Source of the DNA: Pseudomonas sp. RIT-PI-q
GTDB lineage: Bacteria > Pseudomonadota > Gammaproteobacteria > Pseudomonadales > Pseudomonadaceae
Assembly (NCBI RefSeq): GCF_001297125.1
Contig: NZ_LHPC01000007.1
Coordinates: 186,001 to 250,000, forward strand
Length of the DNA: 64,000 nucleotides
Direction of reading: 5' to 3'
Of this stretch, positions 41,432 to 50,500 are shown in pieces. Numbering within the stretch: the first letter of the stretch is position 1; every line of letters begins with the position of its first letter. The position numbers and the translations under genes are program-made. Under the pieces are notes generated by a model, which saw nothing but the letters and a program-made list of their open reading frames with translations, was not told the DNA's origin and made no database searches.

Positions 41432-42244
41432 ATGTGGTCCCTTAGCGCCTGGCGACGCCAGCGCACCTTGGCCAAGCACCCGATTGCCGACGACATGTGG
41501 CAACGGGTGCGCCATCATTTGAGCTTTCTCGACGGTATCAGCGACGCAGAAGACCGGTGGTTGCGCGAGGCCAGCGTGCTGTTTCTGCAAGACAAACACC
41601 TGACCGCCTTGCGCGGCGTTGAACTCCACCAGGAGCAACGTCTGCTGCTCGCCGCCCAGGCTCAATTACCGTTGTTGCATCTGGGCGATCTGAACTGGTA
41701 TCAGGGTTTCCACGAAATCGTCCTCTACCCCGACGACTTCCTCAGCCCCCAGCGTCATCGTGACGCCAGTGGCGTCGAGCATGAATGGGACGGCGAACAC
41801 AGCGGCGAAGCCTGGCAACAAGGCCCGATCATCCTCGCCTGGCCCGGCGTGATGGCCAGCGGTGGCTGGGAAGGCTACAACCTGGTGATTCACGAACTGG
41901 CGCACAAACTCGACATGCTCAACGGCGACGCCAACGGCCTGCCGCCGCTGCACGCCGACATGCGCGTCAGCGACTGGGCCAAAGTCATGCAAGAGGCCTA
42001 CGATGACCTCGACCGGCAACTGGAGCGCAATCCCGACGCAGAAACCGCCATCGACCCGTACGCCGCGGAAAATCCCGCTGAGTTTTTTGCAGTTACCAGC
42101 GAATACTTCTTCAGCGCCCCGGATTTGCTGCACGAGGCGTATCCTCAGGTCTACGAGCAGCTGAAGCTGTTTTACCGCCAGGATCCGCTGGCCCGGCTGC
42201 GGCAACTTCTTGCCGAAGACCCGGTCTATCAGGCACACGACTAG
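41432..42244 (+). CDS. mtfA: Zinc-dependent peptidase of the MtfA family
   Basis: 270 aa. M90-type gluzincin with His154-Glu-Leu-Ala-His158 (VIHELAHKLDMLNG) and a downstream Glu in ENPAEFFAVTSEYFF as likely third ligand. E. coli MtfA binds the glucose repressor Mlc and has aminopeptidase activity; pseudomonads lack an Mlc circuit of that kind as far as I know, so the role here may differ. Cotranscribed with DedA. A palindromic element begins 2 bp after its stop. Confidence 0.9.
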   Translation: MWSLSAWRRQRTLAKHPIADDMWQRVRHHLSFLDGISDAEDRWLREASVLFLQDKHLTALRGVELHQEQRLLLAAQAQLPLLHLGDLNWYQGFHEIVLYPDDFLSPQRHRDASGVEHEWDGEHSGEAWQQGPIILAWPGVMASGGWEGYNLVIHELAHKLDMLNGDANGLPPLHADMRVSDWAKVMQEAYDDLDRQLERNPDAETAIDPYAAENPAEFFAVTSEYFFSAPDLLHEAYPQVYEQLKLFYRQDPLARLRQLLAEDPVYQAHD

Positions 42245-42245
42245 T

Positions 42246-42399
42246 GTCCTGTCTTACCGATACGTTGCTCTTTTGACGAGTGGCCGTTGTGGTCAGGCAA
42301 GGCGCCGCGACGAGTCATAGCTGGCTATGGCGAGGAGCGGCAACGCAGCATGGCCGCAACGGACGCCGTCAAAAAGCAACAGTATCGGTAAGACAGGAC
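42246..42399. repeat. Palindromic element with 18-bp perfect terminal inverted repeats
   Basis: GTCCTGTCTTACCGATAC at 42246-42263 and its exact reverse complement at 42382-42399. The whole 154 bp folds as one imperfect palindrome centred near 42322; one arm carries CAGGCAAGGCGC, the other GCAACGCAGCATGGCC. The same asymmetric tip is present in the 189-453 element, on otherwise unrelated stems. It starts 2 bp after mtfA and could be its terminator as well. No coding capacity. Confidence 0.85.
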
Positions 42400-42449
42400 G
42401 CCAGGGTCTCTACGACCTCTGGCACATAGCAACGGTGGCGGAATATGCC

Positions 42450-42455
42450 TATAAT
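42450..42455 (+). promoter_or_regulatory. Probable -10 box of ppa
   Basis: TATAAT 62 bp before the ppa ATG, with TAGCAA 17 bp upstream as a poor -35. Confidence 0.5.
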
Positions 42456-42517
42456 CGCCGCCACTTTTTGGTCAATCCGGCCAAGTGTTTTTGGTCAACT
42501 AACGGGGGCACCGCCCA

Positions 42518-43045
42518 ATGAGCTACAGCAAGATTCCGGCTGGCAAAGACCTGCCGAACGACATCTACGTCGCGATCGAGATCCCGGCCAACCACGCGCC
42601 GATCAAATACGAAATCGACAAAGACAGCGATTGCCTGTTCGTTGACCGTTTCATGGCCACCCCGATGTTCTACCCGGCCAACTACGGTTTCATCCCGAAC
42701 ACCCTGGCTGACGACGGTGATCCCCTCGATGTGCTGGTCGTGACCCCTTACCCGGTTGCCCCAGGCTCGGTGATCCGCGCTCGTCCGGTCGGCATCCTGC
42801 ACATGACCGACGACGGCGGCGGCGATGCCAAAGTCATCGCAGTCCCACACGACAAGCTGTCCCAGCTGTACGTCGACGTGAAGGAATACACCGATCTGCC
42901 ACCGCTGCTGCTGGAACAGATCAAGCACTTCTTCGAGAACTACAAAGACCTCGAAAAAGGCAAATGGGTGAAGATCGAAGGTTGGGGCGACGCAGAAGCC
43001 GCTCGCACCGAGATCATGAAGTCGGTTGCTGCCTATAAAGGCTGA
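42518..43045 (+). CDS. ppa: Inorganic pyrophosphatase (family I)
   Basis: Hydrolyses pyrophosphate and drives biosynthetic reactions. 175 aa, hexameric type I length. Active-site stretches are [43 protein letters not shown] (metal-binding Asp residues) and VKIEGWGD. Monocistronic, with its own -10 box and a terminator after it. Confidence 0.97.
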   Translation: MSYSKIPAGKDLPNDIYVAIEIPANHAPIKYEIDKDSDCLFVDRFMATPMFYPANYGFIPNTLADDGDPLDVLVVTPYPVAPGSVIRARPVGILHMTDDGGGDAKVIAVPHDKLSQLYVDVKEYTDLPPLLLEQIKHFFENYKDLEKGKWVKIEGWGDAEAARTEIMKSVAAYKG

Positions 43046-43080
43046 GAAGTAGCTACACGCTTCTAGCGACAAGCTTCAAG

Positions 43081-43109
43081 AAAAACCCCGGTTGATCCGG
43101 GGTTTTTTG
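43081..43109 (+). terminator. Rho-independent terminator of ppa
   Basis: AACCCCGG / CCGGGGTT stem with a TTGAT loop and a T-run, preceded by an A-run, so it can act in both directions. Confidence 0.92.
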
Positions 43110-43275
43110 TGGGCGCTTATAAAGCGCCTTGAACGGCAGGTTGAACCACACGCCGCATCGGTTTTTTCTTGTTTAATTTTTACCCAATGCGTCTTACATC
43201 CGGACTCAAATATCCCGCGAAATTTGAACGTTTCGTTGAATCAAAGCCTTATGCCGCGCGGGTAGACTCGTGTTT

Positions 43276-44028
43276 ATGAAGAAAAACAAAACCTGCGGTG
43301 CGCGATTCAAAATGCTCCTCGAAGAGGCGAATATCACGACGACGGCATTTGCCGAATTCCTGAAAATCAACAAACCACAAAACGTCCATAACTGGTACAC
43401 CCGCGGCGTACCCCATTACCGTATGGAACAAGTCGCGAGAAGGTTGTCCGTGAACAGCGAGTGGCTGAAGATCGGCGAAGGCCCGAAAAACGCCAGCGAA
43501 CTGCGTTTGTGCGACGAATCCGGCAACACCTTCGACGCCCAGGCGATCCGCGGCACCTACCGGGTAATCGAGCCGACCGATGTCGAATTGCCCTTCTACA
43601 AAGAAACAGTCATCACACCCGGCTCCAACAAAACCCATGTCATCAAAGACCCCGGCCAATCCATACGTTTGCCTCGTAGCGACCTCGACTCCCTGGAAAT
43701 CAACCACGCCGACGCCATCTGCGCCCGCATGATCGGCAACAGCATGACCGAAAAAATTGATGACGGCTCCATCGTCGCGATCGACCGCGGGCTTACGCAA
43801 ATTGTCGATGGGGAAATTTACGCGATCGAGCATGACGGGATGCTGCGCATCAAATACCTGCATCGAGTACCAGGCAATGCGATACGCATGCGCAGCCACA
43901 ACAGCGCCGAATACCCGGATGAAGTCTTCAGGACCGCGCAAATCGAAGAACAAAACATCAGGGTACTGGGCTGGGTTTTCTGGTGGTCAACCCTCAACAA
44001 ACGCAGGCCAGCCATCCCGTTCCTATAG
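43276..44028 (+). CDS. HTH/S24-type repressor (phage CI/LexA-like)
   Basis: 250 aa from the ATG at 43276 (a GTG two codons upstream is possible). N-terminal HTH region (KMLLEEANITTTAFAEFLKINKPQNVHNWYTRG), then an S24/LexA-type C-terminal domain with the dyad Ser156 (MIGNSMTEKIDDGSIVAID) and Lys193 (MLRIKYLHRV). No Ala-Gly or Cys-Gly pair is present before the catalytic domain, so classic RecA-stimulated self-cleavage is doubtful. No phage structural or integrase gene is near. It could be an orphan repressor left from a phage or a tailocin-type regulator; target unknown. Confidence 0.82.
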   Translation: MKKNKTCGARFKMLLEEANITTTAFAEFLKINKPQNVHNWYTRGVPHYRMEQVARRLSVNSEWLKIGEGPKNASELRLCDESGNTFDAQAIRGTYRVIEPTDVELPFYKETVITPGSNKTHVIKDPGQSIRLPRSDLDSLEINHADAICARMIGNSMTEKIDDGSIVAIDRGLTQIVDGEIYAIEHDGMLRIKYLHRVPGNAIRMRSHNSAEYPDEVFRTAQIEEQNIRVLGWVFWWSTLNKRRPAIPFL

Positions 44029-44080
44029 CACCACACCGCTTTCTACACGGACAAACCCCTCTCACGGGCATCGCACAAAC

Positions 44081-44110
44081 CCTGTGGGAGCGGGCTTGCC
44101 CGCGAAGGCG
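44081..44110. repeat. Single REP sequence
   Basis: CCTGTGGGAGCGGGCTTGCC followed by CGCGAAGGCG: one half of the common REPIN class, without an inverted partner nearby. Confidence 0.85.
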
Positions 44111-44221
44111 ATGCAACACTCACAATCAGAACCCAGGTTTGCATTGAGTCCAAAAGCAACCCTAAGGCTCTATCACGCACACCACACTGGGAATTCCCCA
44201 AAAAAATCAGTATGCTGCGCC

Positions 44222-44396
44222 CCACATTTGCGCATCGACCCTTCCTAAGGCTCAGATCGCACCGACAAGGCAGATCACGTTCTCGCCAAGTCCCACAGCC
44301 GGACGCAAGATCCGGGTGTACGTTTTGAAGGCTGGCGCGGTTTACCAAAAATGAACCAAGCCAGTCCCCGAGAAGCCGGCCACAAGCCGGCTTTTT
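44222..44396 (+). ncRNA. Possible small RNA ending in a strong terminator
   Basis: The 475-bp gap 44029-44503 holds no credible gene. A TATGCT box at 44211-44216 is followed by ~150 bp of non-repeat sequence and a clear rho-independent terminator (AAGCCGGC, loop CACAA, GCCGGCTT, T-run, 44373-44396). The terminator lies 345 bp after the repressor gene, too far to be a simple gene end. The -35 is poor and I recognise no known RNA family. The alternative is a long 3' untranslated region of the repressor. Confidence 0.35.
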
Positions 44397-44503
44397 AATG
44401 ACTGGAAAAAACCATACCCATCGTCTGAAAACTCTGAGTCGGTGTTGCCATGCAAGGGAGCAATTGCTAGCGTAACGACAAACGTCATTACAGGTATCTC
44501 ATC

Positions 44504-44743
44504 ATGGCTTCCATCAACATCCGCATCGACGATGACCTGAAGCAGCGCTCATTTGCCGAGCTGGAAAAACTCGGGGTAACGCCTTCCGAACTCCTGCGCC
44601 AAACCCTTCAATACGTTGCCGAGCGCGGCAAGCTGCCTTTCAAAGCTGCATTACTCAGCGAAGAGGATGAAGCTCTCATCGCTGTGGTCACCGAACGTCT
44701 TGCCGCACCTCAGCGAGTCAAGGTAAGTCTGGATGACCTATAG
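44504..44743 (+). CDS. RelB/DinJ-family antitoxin
   Basis: 79 aa. Ribbon-helix-helix N-terminus (ASINIRIDDDLKQRSFAELEKLGVTPSELLRQTLQYVAERG) of the RelB/DinJ type and an acidic C-terminal part for toxin neutralisation. Its stop overlaps the start of the toxin frame by 11 bp, the usual coupled arrangement. The toxin frame is broken (next entry), so the antitoxin may be kept for its DNA-binding function, to counter other RelE toxins, or because loss of the toxin is recent. Confidence 0.88.
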   Translation: MASINIRIDDDLKQRSFAELEKLGVTPSELLRQTLQYVAERGKLPFKAALLSEEDEALIAVVTERLAAPQRVKVSLDDL

Positions 44744-45036
44744 CCTTGAATTTGATCGTCGTGCACTGAAAGAGTGGAACAAACTGGGTGACAACGTTGC
44801 GCCAACAGTTCAAGAAAAAACTTGCTGAAGTACTCGAGAATCCTCGCATTGAAGCCAATCGGCTTCGTCAACTGCCGGATTGCTACAAGTTGAAACTCCG
44901 AAGCGCCGGCTACCGACTGATCTATCAGGTTCTGGATCACAAGGTCGCCGTTTTCGTGGTTGCTATCGGAAAGCGCGAGCGTGAAGTTGTATACCAAGAT
45001 GCACAGGACCGAATCGGTCATCTGCCTGCGGACTAA
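44733..45036 (+). pseudogene. RelE-family toxin with a +1 frameshift
   Basis: The frame from ATG 44733 reads MTYSLEFDRRALKEWNKLGDNV and then loses the family pattern, stopping after 31 codons. If one G near 44799 is skipped, it continues RQQFKKKLAEVLENPRIEANRLRQLPDCYKLKLRSAGYRLIYQVLDHKVAVFVVAIGKRE..., a typical RelE ending with the basic and Tyr residues of the active site. So one base has been gained. A GTG at 44788 could still start an 82-aa protein that lacks the first ~22 residues. A sequencing error or programmed frameshift cannot be excluded from this read alone. Confidence 0.8.
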
Positions 45037-45074
45037 TTCGATTAGTTGCAGCACTGCTACGACAAATCAAGAGC

Positions 45075-45103
45075 GAATTGTGGCAGTGCCGCTGCGACAA
45101 TTC
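45075..45103. terminator. Palindrome between the RelE remnant and the DUF2135 gene
   Basis: GAATTGT...ACAATTC with an inner GCAG/CTGC pairing. It lies between two convergent genes and is the only structure there, so it may end both transcripts; no long T-run. Confidence 0.45.
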
Positions 45104-45107
45104 ACCC

Positions 45108-45914
45108 TCACGGATAACTAAACCCCTTAACCAACGTCAACTCCCCCACCGCCCGCATCGGCACCAAAAACGTCTCCATCTTCTCGCTCGGCGTCCCCTC
45201 CTCCGTAATCACCGTCACCTGCGCCGTCGTCAGCGGTTGAACCGCGTCCTCCTGCCCTTCCTCATCATTCCGATACCCGCCGCCAAAGTAATTCACATAC
45301 ACCAGATACTGCCCTTTGATCGGCGCCGGCATGGCGAAGATTTCCGGGCCGTATCCGGTAGTCACGTCAACATCCAGTGCCGCGCCATTGGGCGCCACGC
45401 GGTCGCCGTACCAGATGTGGGCGCCATCGGGGGTGATGAGGTGCAGATCCAGGTCGGTGTTGTCGCTGTCCCAGGAAAGCAGCACTCGCAACTGGGCTGG
45501 GGTCGCGCCGCCGCTGGCGTTGAGGAATTGCGTGCGATGGCGTTGTTGGCCATCAGGGCTGCGCACTTCGACGCTGTTGCTGCCGTTCGGGAATGAGAAC
45601 GGGCGATCGAAGCGGCCGGCGGGGTCGATTTTCAGCGGCATGCTCACGCCGTTGACGATCAGTCGGCCGGGCTCTGTGGACTTGGGTGTGGTTTTGATCT
45701 GCCCGGAGATGCGCGCGGTGTTGGCTTGTCCTGCCGGTGTATTCACCGAAGAGGCCGGGTAGTTGACGGTCTGGCGGAAGTTTTCGCCTTCGCCTTCGAC
45801 CGCGCCGGTACGCCAGCCACCGACGGGGGTATCAAGGTTGACGGCGGCGTACGTCGTTGGCCATGCGCAAACGGTGCAGAGGAACAGGAAGACCTGTGGA
45901 TAACGGAGTTTCAT
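45108..45914 (-). CDS. magF: DUF2135 secreted protein (YfaP-like), last gene of the alpha-2-macroglobulin operon
   Basis: 268 aa. Signal peptide to about residue 23 (TTYA-AVNL), a front domain PVGGWRTGAVEGEG...ARISGQIKTT, and the DUF2135 core RVLLSWDSDNTDLDLHLITPDGAHIWYG...YGPEIFAMPAPIKGQYLVYVNYFGGGY. DUF2135 resembles a pre-peptidase/beta-sandwich domain. It is a paralogue of the first gene of the operon (54459-55250): both share the PVGGWR opening, VNG, SNSVEVRS and DLDLHxITPDG. Symbol given by position in the six-gene mag operon of P. aeruginosa, from memory. Gap to the preceding gene is 3 bp. Confidence 0.8.
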   Translation of the reverse strand: MKLRYPQVFLFLCTVCAWPTTYAAVNLDTPVGGWRTGAVEGEGENFRQTVNYPASSVNTPAGQANTARISGQIKTTPKSTEPGRLIVNGVSMPLKIDPAGRFDRPFSFPNGSNSVEVRSPDGQQRHRTQFLNASGGATPAQLRVLLSWDSDNTDLDLHLITPDGAHIWYGDRVAPNGAALDVDVTTGYGPEIFAMPAPIKGQYLVYVNYFGGGYRNDEEGQEDAVQPLTTAQVTVITEEGTPSEKMETFLVPMRAVGELTLVKGFSYP

Positions 45915-45917
45915 GGC

Positions 45918-47537
45918 CTATTCCAGCAAGAGGTGGCGGGCGAGCCCTTCGATGTAGGTTTCATCCTGGCCGTTGGGGTGTGCTTCGAAGGCCAGGTGCA
46001 GGTATTCGTGGGTCAGGTCGAGGCGGTCTTGCAGGGACAGCACGCCGCGCACGTAGAGGCGTTGGCGTTCGCGGTCGACGTAGGGGCGGCCGAAGGCCAG
46101 GCGGCAGACGGCGAAGGTGCTGACTTCGTTGTAGCCGGTTTCGCTTTCGAGGCGTTGGCGCCAGACGCGGCGTTGTTTTTGCAGCCAGTCCTGGGCGGCG
46201 GGCAATGCTTCGCAGGAGGCGACCGGGTTATCCCAGCGGCTGAGGCTTGCGCGGGGGTAGGCGTGCAGCAGGATGGTGTCGTAGCGTTGGCCGGCGTTGG
46301 CTTGTTCGACGGCTTGCTGCCAGGAGAGTTTGTCCGGGCCGGGTTGGTCGGAGTGGTAGGTGACGGTGCTGCCGGCCAGGACCAGGTCGTTGGTCCACGC
46401 CGCGATGTTGCGCGATTCGGCGGACGCTGGACGTGGGGCGACGCGTTGGCGGCTGCTGCTGTCATCGATGCTCAGGCAGTCGCCGTTGCGGCTGGCGTTT
46501 TGCAGAAGGTAGGTGCGGATGGCGACGGCCAGGGCTTTGGCGGCTTCGACGGGTTCGGATTTGGCTTCGCGCTGGAGGACGCGGGCGACGTATTCTTCAC
46601 GATCCACGCGGGCGACTATTTTGTCTTGCACCAGAAACAGCTCTCCGTCGCTATGGATATCAAGCTGATTACCGTTGGTAAATTCGACGCGGTAGTCACC
46701 CTGCATCTGCCCAGAAGAAACAACACGATCCCCCGCCAAAACCCGTCCAATCGGATAGCGTGAAAACAAGCCAACTTCGACACAGCGCCCTGCATCCAAA
46801 GGCCAATCAACCGGCAACACTGAAGCCAACGCCGCACCGTAATGACGAAGCACCATTTGACTGGTCCCCCGCCCACCGGCCCAGATCGGCGTACCGTCCG
46901 CCGTCCAACCGGCGAATCCACCCTGGCGCGCTGAAGGATCCTGATCGTCCAACCAGCTCCAGGTTTTCACCCGCAGCCGGCCACCGAGTTCTCCCACGAC
47001 ATTGCCGTCGGCCGCATTCAGCACCACATCCAGCAACACCCGCCGTGTCTGCTGTTGCGCCGGCATCACGGCCAACACCTTGAGCAACTCGGCCACGGAA
47101 ACTCGCGTAGCAGGCTGCAGCGACGGCAAGTTCAGCAACCACTCCGGCGCCTGCCGTGCCTGCCAATATTGACGCCAATCACCCTCAGCGATGCCCAACC
47201 GTGCCGGCTCAAAGTACAACCCGCAAGACTTCACCAACGCCTGATCGCGCTCAATCTTGCCGCCCGCCGTGCAGCAATAGACTTCCTCTTTCGACTGCCC
47301 GCGGCACTCATACGCCGGCTCGCGCGCGCCGGTATCCACCAGCCAGCCGTAGACAAACAACTTCCACAGACTGCCCAACGGCGTCTGCAAATCGGCAGGC
47401 AATGGCTCGCGAGACAGCACTTGCGTCCGACTCAAGGCAATCAGTTCACCCTTGAAAGCCAGCCGCAACGGCTCGTCCTGCGCTGAGGCCAGCGCAGGGA
47501 TCAAGCACAGCAGTAACCAGACCAGAGGTCGGGTCAT
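45918..47537 (-). CDS. magE: DUF2300 multidomain secreted protein (YfaQ-like): SxxK, SpoIID-like and HExxH regions
   Basis: 539 aa, signal peptide ending ALASAQ (~residue 20). Residues ~25-240 look like a penicillin-binding/beta-lactamase fold: Ser56-Leu-Trp-Lys59 (TPLGSLWKLF), and Lys191-Thr192 followed by GGFAGWTADGTPIWAGGRG as in the KTG strand region. Residues ~265-350 match the SpoIID pattern (DREEYVARVLQREA...PVEAAKALAVAIRTY), a family that cleaves denuded glycans. Near the C-terminus His510-Glu-Tyr-Leu-His514 with His520, and Glu526/Glu530 behind, forms a metalloprotease-like zinc site. These fold assignments are my reading of motifs. One bp after the macroglobulin gene. Confidence 0.78.
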   Translation of the reverse strand: MTRPLVWLLLCLIPALASAQDEPLRLAFKGELIALSRTQVLSREPLPADLQTPLGSLWKLFVYGWLVDTGAREPAYECRGQSKEEVYCCTAGGKIERDQALVKSCGLYFEPARLGIAEGDWRQYWQARQAPEWLLNLPSLQPATRVSVAELLKVLAVMPAQQQTRRVLLDVVLNAADGNVVGELGGRLRVKTWSWLDDQDPSARQGGFAGWTADGTPIWAGGRGTSQMVLRHYGAALASVLPVDWPLDAGRCVEVGLFSRYPIGRVLAGDRVVSSGQMQGDYRVEFTNGNQLDIHSDGELFLVQDKIVARVDREEYVARVLQREAKSEPVEAAKALAVAIRTYLLQNASRNGDCLSIDDSSSRQRVAPRPASAESRNIAAWTNDLVLAGSTVTYHSDQPGPDKLSWQQAVEQANAGQRYDTILLHAYPRASLSRWDNPVASCEALPAAQDWLQKQRRVWRQRLESETGYNEVSTFAVCRLAFGRPYVDRERQRLYVRGVLSLQDRLDLTHEYLHLAFEAHPNGQDETYIEGLARHLLLE

Positions 47538-47538
47538 G

Positions 47539-50500
47539 TCAGTTGACCGTGACCTGGCCCAGGGCCGGTTTCTGTTCCTGAGCCTGATGCTGTGGCGCGT
47601 AGACCTGCGTGAAGCGCACTGGTGGCACGTTGAACTGACCTTTCTGCGAGAAGCGCACCAGGTGGCGCATGCGCAATTCGCCGCTCAAGGCATCCACTGG
47701 AATCGCATAAGCCATTTGCCCCGGTTCGAAGCGGGCCTTCTCCAGCGCCGTCGGTTCAGTGCCAGCCTTGCCCACGAGTTTGATGCCCCACGTGGTGCGC
47801 TCGACATCGGCACCCGGTGGCAACGGCACTTCGAGCATGCCGTAGCGCAGCGGCTTCGCGGCTTTGCTGGTGATGATCACTTCATCCAGATAGAGGCTGT
47901 CGCTGGATAACGGCTTGCTGCCGACCGCTTCGAGTTTGAAGGTGAACGCTTCGTCCCCCGGCACCAGACGCGACAGGCGACGGGTGATGGTCACGGCCAT
48001 CGGATCGACTGGCGGCTGCTTGGTCTGATAGCTCAGCGCGGCACGCAGCGGACGTTCTTGCGTCCCCGTCAGCGACAAGGCTGCCGGCACAGGCGTAACG
48101 CCCTGCCACGTCCAATACGTCTCGCCGGTATCACCGTACTGTTTCTTCCAGCCTTCACCCGGTGCCAGGGCGATGGTCGGCGAGGCCTGCTCGATGCTGC
48201 GTTGCAACCAGGTCAGCGCCAAGGCGCGTTCCAGCGTCGATTGCTGTGGTAGCAGACGCTGCAACAACGCTGTCGCGTGAGCCTGATCGAAAGCCTGCAG
48301 CGACAGATTCAAAGCCTCGGCAAACGGCTGAGAACTGACGGCCAAACGTTGCTGCGCATCGGGCAATTGACGGTTGAAGGCATCCGGCAAAGTGACTTTT
48401 GACTGATGAGCCAACGAGGCCGTCAACGCACGTGCCGCCGCCAACCCCAACGCCGAATCTGGATCGCTCATGACAATACTGTCCTCGCCATCCTCCATCA
48501 GATTCGCGGCATTGCCCTCGCCCGCTTTTGCCAGGTCCTCCATCAATCCGCTGAGCAACGTATTCACCGGCAATTGCATCTGTTTGGCGAACGACAGGAT
48601 CAGCGCCCGCTGCAACAGTGGCGTGTTCTTCGCCTGTTTGGCATAGACCTCCAGCACCCGCTGCCAATGCTCCGGCGGCAGGCTCAGTTGCAGTGCTTTG
48701 CTGGCGTGCCAGTCGGCGTAATAGGCGTAAGCGGTGAGGAAGGCGTCCGGCTCGCCGTCCATGCCCCACCAAGTGAAACTCGCCGACGGCCCGGCCATTT
48801 GCACCAACCGCAAGCGGCTGTTCTGCATGATCAGGCGCAGGCGATCGCGGATCTGCGGATTCGACGACAGCGTCGGATACGCAATGCTCAACGGCAGCAA
48901 ACGACTGGCGGTTTGTTCGACGCCGCCGTATGGATAGCTCAGCAAATCATCGAGTGCCGAACGGAACAACGCTTGCGGACTGTCATCCAGACGCAGGCGA
49001 ATGTCCGTGGCATCCGCCGGCAACGTCAGCGGCGTATCACCGCTGGCCACGTCCAGGCTTTGACTCTGAGTCACCTGCCAGCCTTCACCGGTCGCGGTCA
49101 GGCGCACGGCCAAGGCGTCAGCGGTTTTTCCGTCCTGCAGCAGCTCGGCGGTCCACTCGCCATTGGTCAGCGCGAACCCTGGCAGTGCGAGGTAGTTGAT
49201 GCCGTTGTTAAGCGTCACCGGCACGCGTTGCTCGGCACCCGCGTAGTGAATCACCAGCTCGGCTTTCACCGGCGTTTCGGACTGACTGAAAGCGAACACA
49301 CCGAGATCGGGTTTGTCGCCTGCACGGAATTTAGTCGGGCCGCTCCACTTCAGGTACAGCGGTTTTTCCGAGCGTACGAATTGCTTTTTCTGCCCGACCT
49401 GACCGTCATCGGCAATGGCCCGGGCGGTGATGCGCCAGCGGGTCAGCGAATCGGGCATTTTGAAGGTGAAGCGGGTTTTGCCGTTGGCGTCGGTCACCAG
49501 TTCAGGCTGCCATGCCGCGGTGTCGACATCTTCGCGACGCGGCCGCTCCAGCACTTTCACGCCGCGCTCACTGCGGTTGGCTTTGCCCGGCGCGCCTGGG
49601 CTGCCCGGCAACGCCACGTCGTAGCTGATGAACGAGAGACTGGCGCTGGTGCGCACGTTGTTGCGGCGTGGATGGTAGAAAAACTGGTCGATGGTCGGTG
49701 CGACTTCCGGTTGCAGCGCGTAGACCATTTCGTCGACCACGCTGACCGTCAGGTGCGCCGGGATCGGCTTGCCGGCGAACTGGGTGGTCAGGTCAACAGA
49801 CACGGTATCGCCCGGCTGGTACGCCTCTTTATCGGTAGCGATGGCCACATCGATCTGCGGCGCGATCACCTTGATGCCCGCGCTCTGGAAGCTGTACTGA
49901 CCACCCTTGGTGTAGAGCACGGAGAAGGTCAGGTTCGGCGCGAAGCTGTCTTTCACCGGAATGCGCGCGCGGTATTGGGTCTCGCTGAGTTTTTCCATCT
50001 TCAGCCAGTCGCCGCCCTTGGACAGCAGCGCGGTGGCCTCGACTTTGTCCCGTTCCAGCGACAGCAATGCATCACTGACCGGCTCAGGGAAAGTGATCAA
50101 CGCGAGGGCTTCGTCGCCGGCCTTGTACTCGGGTTTATCGAGGACGATTTCCACGGTGCCCGGCACGGCTTTGACGCCATCGCCGGTGACTGAATGGCCC
50201 GTCGCGCCCAGCGCTCGACCGTGATCATCCTTCAGCGTCAGGTTGTAAGTGCCCGGTCGCTCGAAGGCCAGGGTGAAGCCTTTATCGGTCGCGGCGAGTT
50301 TGCCCTCGCCCGTCGTCTGGTCTTCCAGTCGAACCCAGCCATAGCTGCTCGGCGTAACCGGCTCGCTGCCGCCTTCGTTGGCGTAGCTGAACGCAACCTT
50401 GTCGCCCACGGCGCTGAACCGTTGCGGCGCGCTCAGGCGGAAATTCGCGGCACCACGGTCGATGAGGATTTCCTTGGTGGTCTTGACCCGATACGCCGCG

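Noticed and set aside
43270..45040. Prophage or genomic island
   Set aside because: Only a lone S24 repressor and a toxin-antitoxin remnant; no integrase, structural gene, tRNA or attachment repeats.
48406..50193. 595-aa plus-strand frame opposite the macroglobulin gene
   Set aside because: Shadow of a gene with strong domain support on the other strand.
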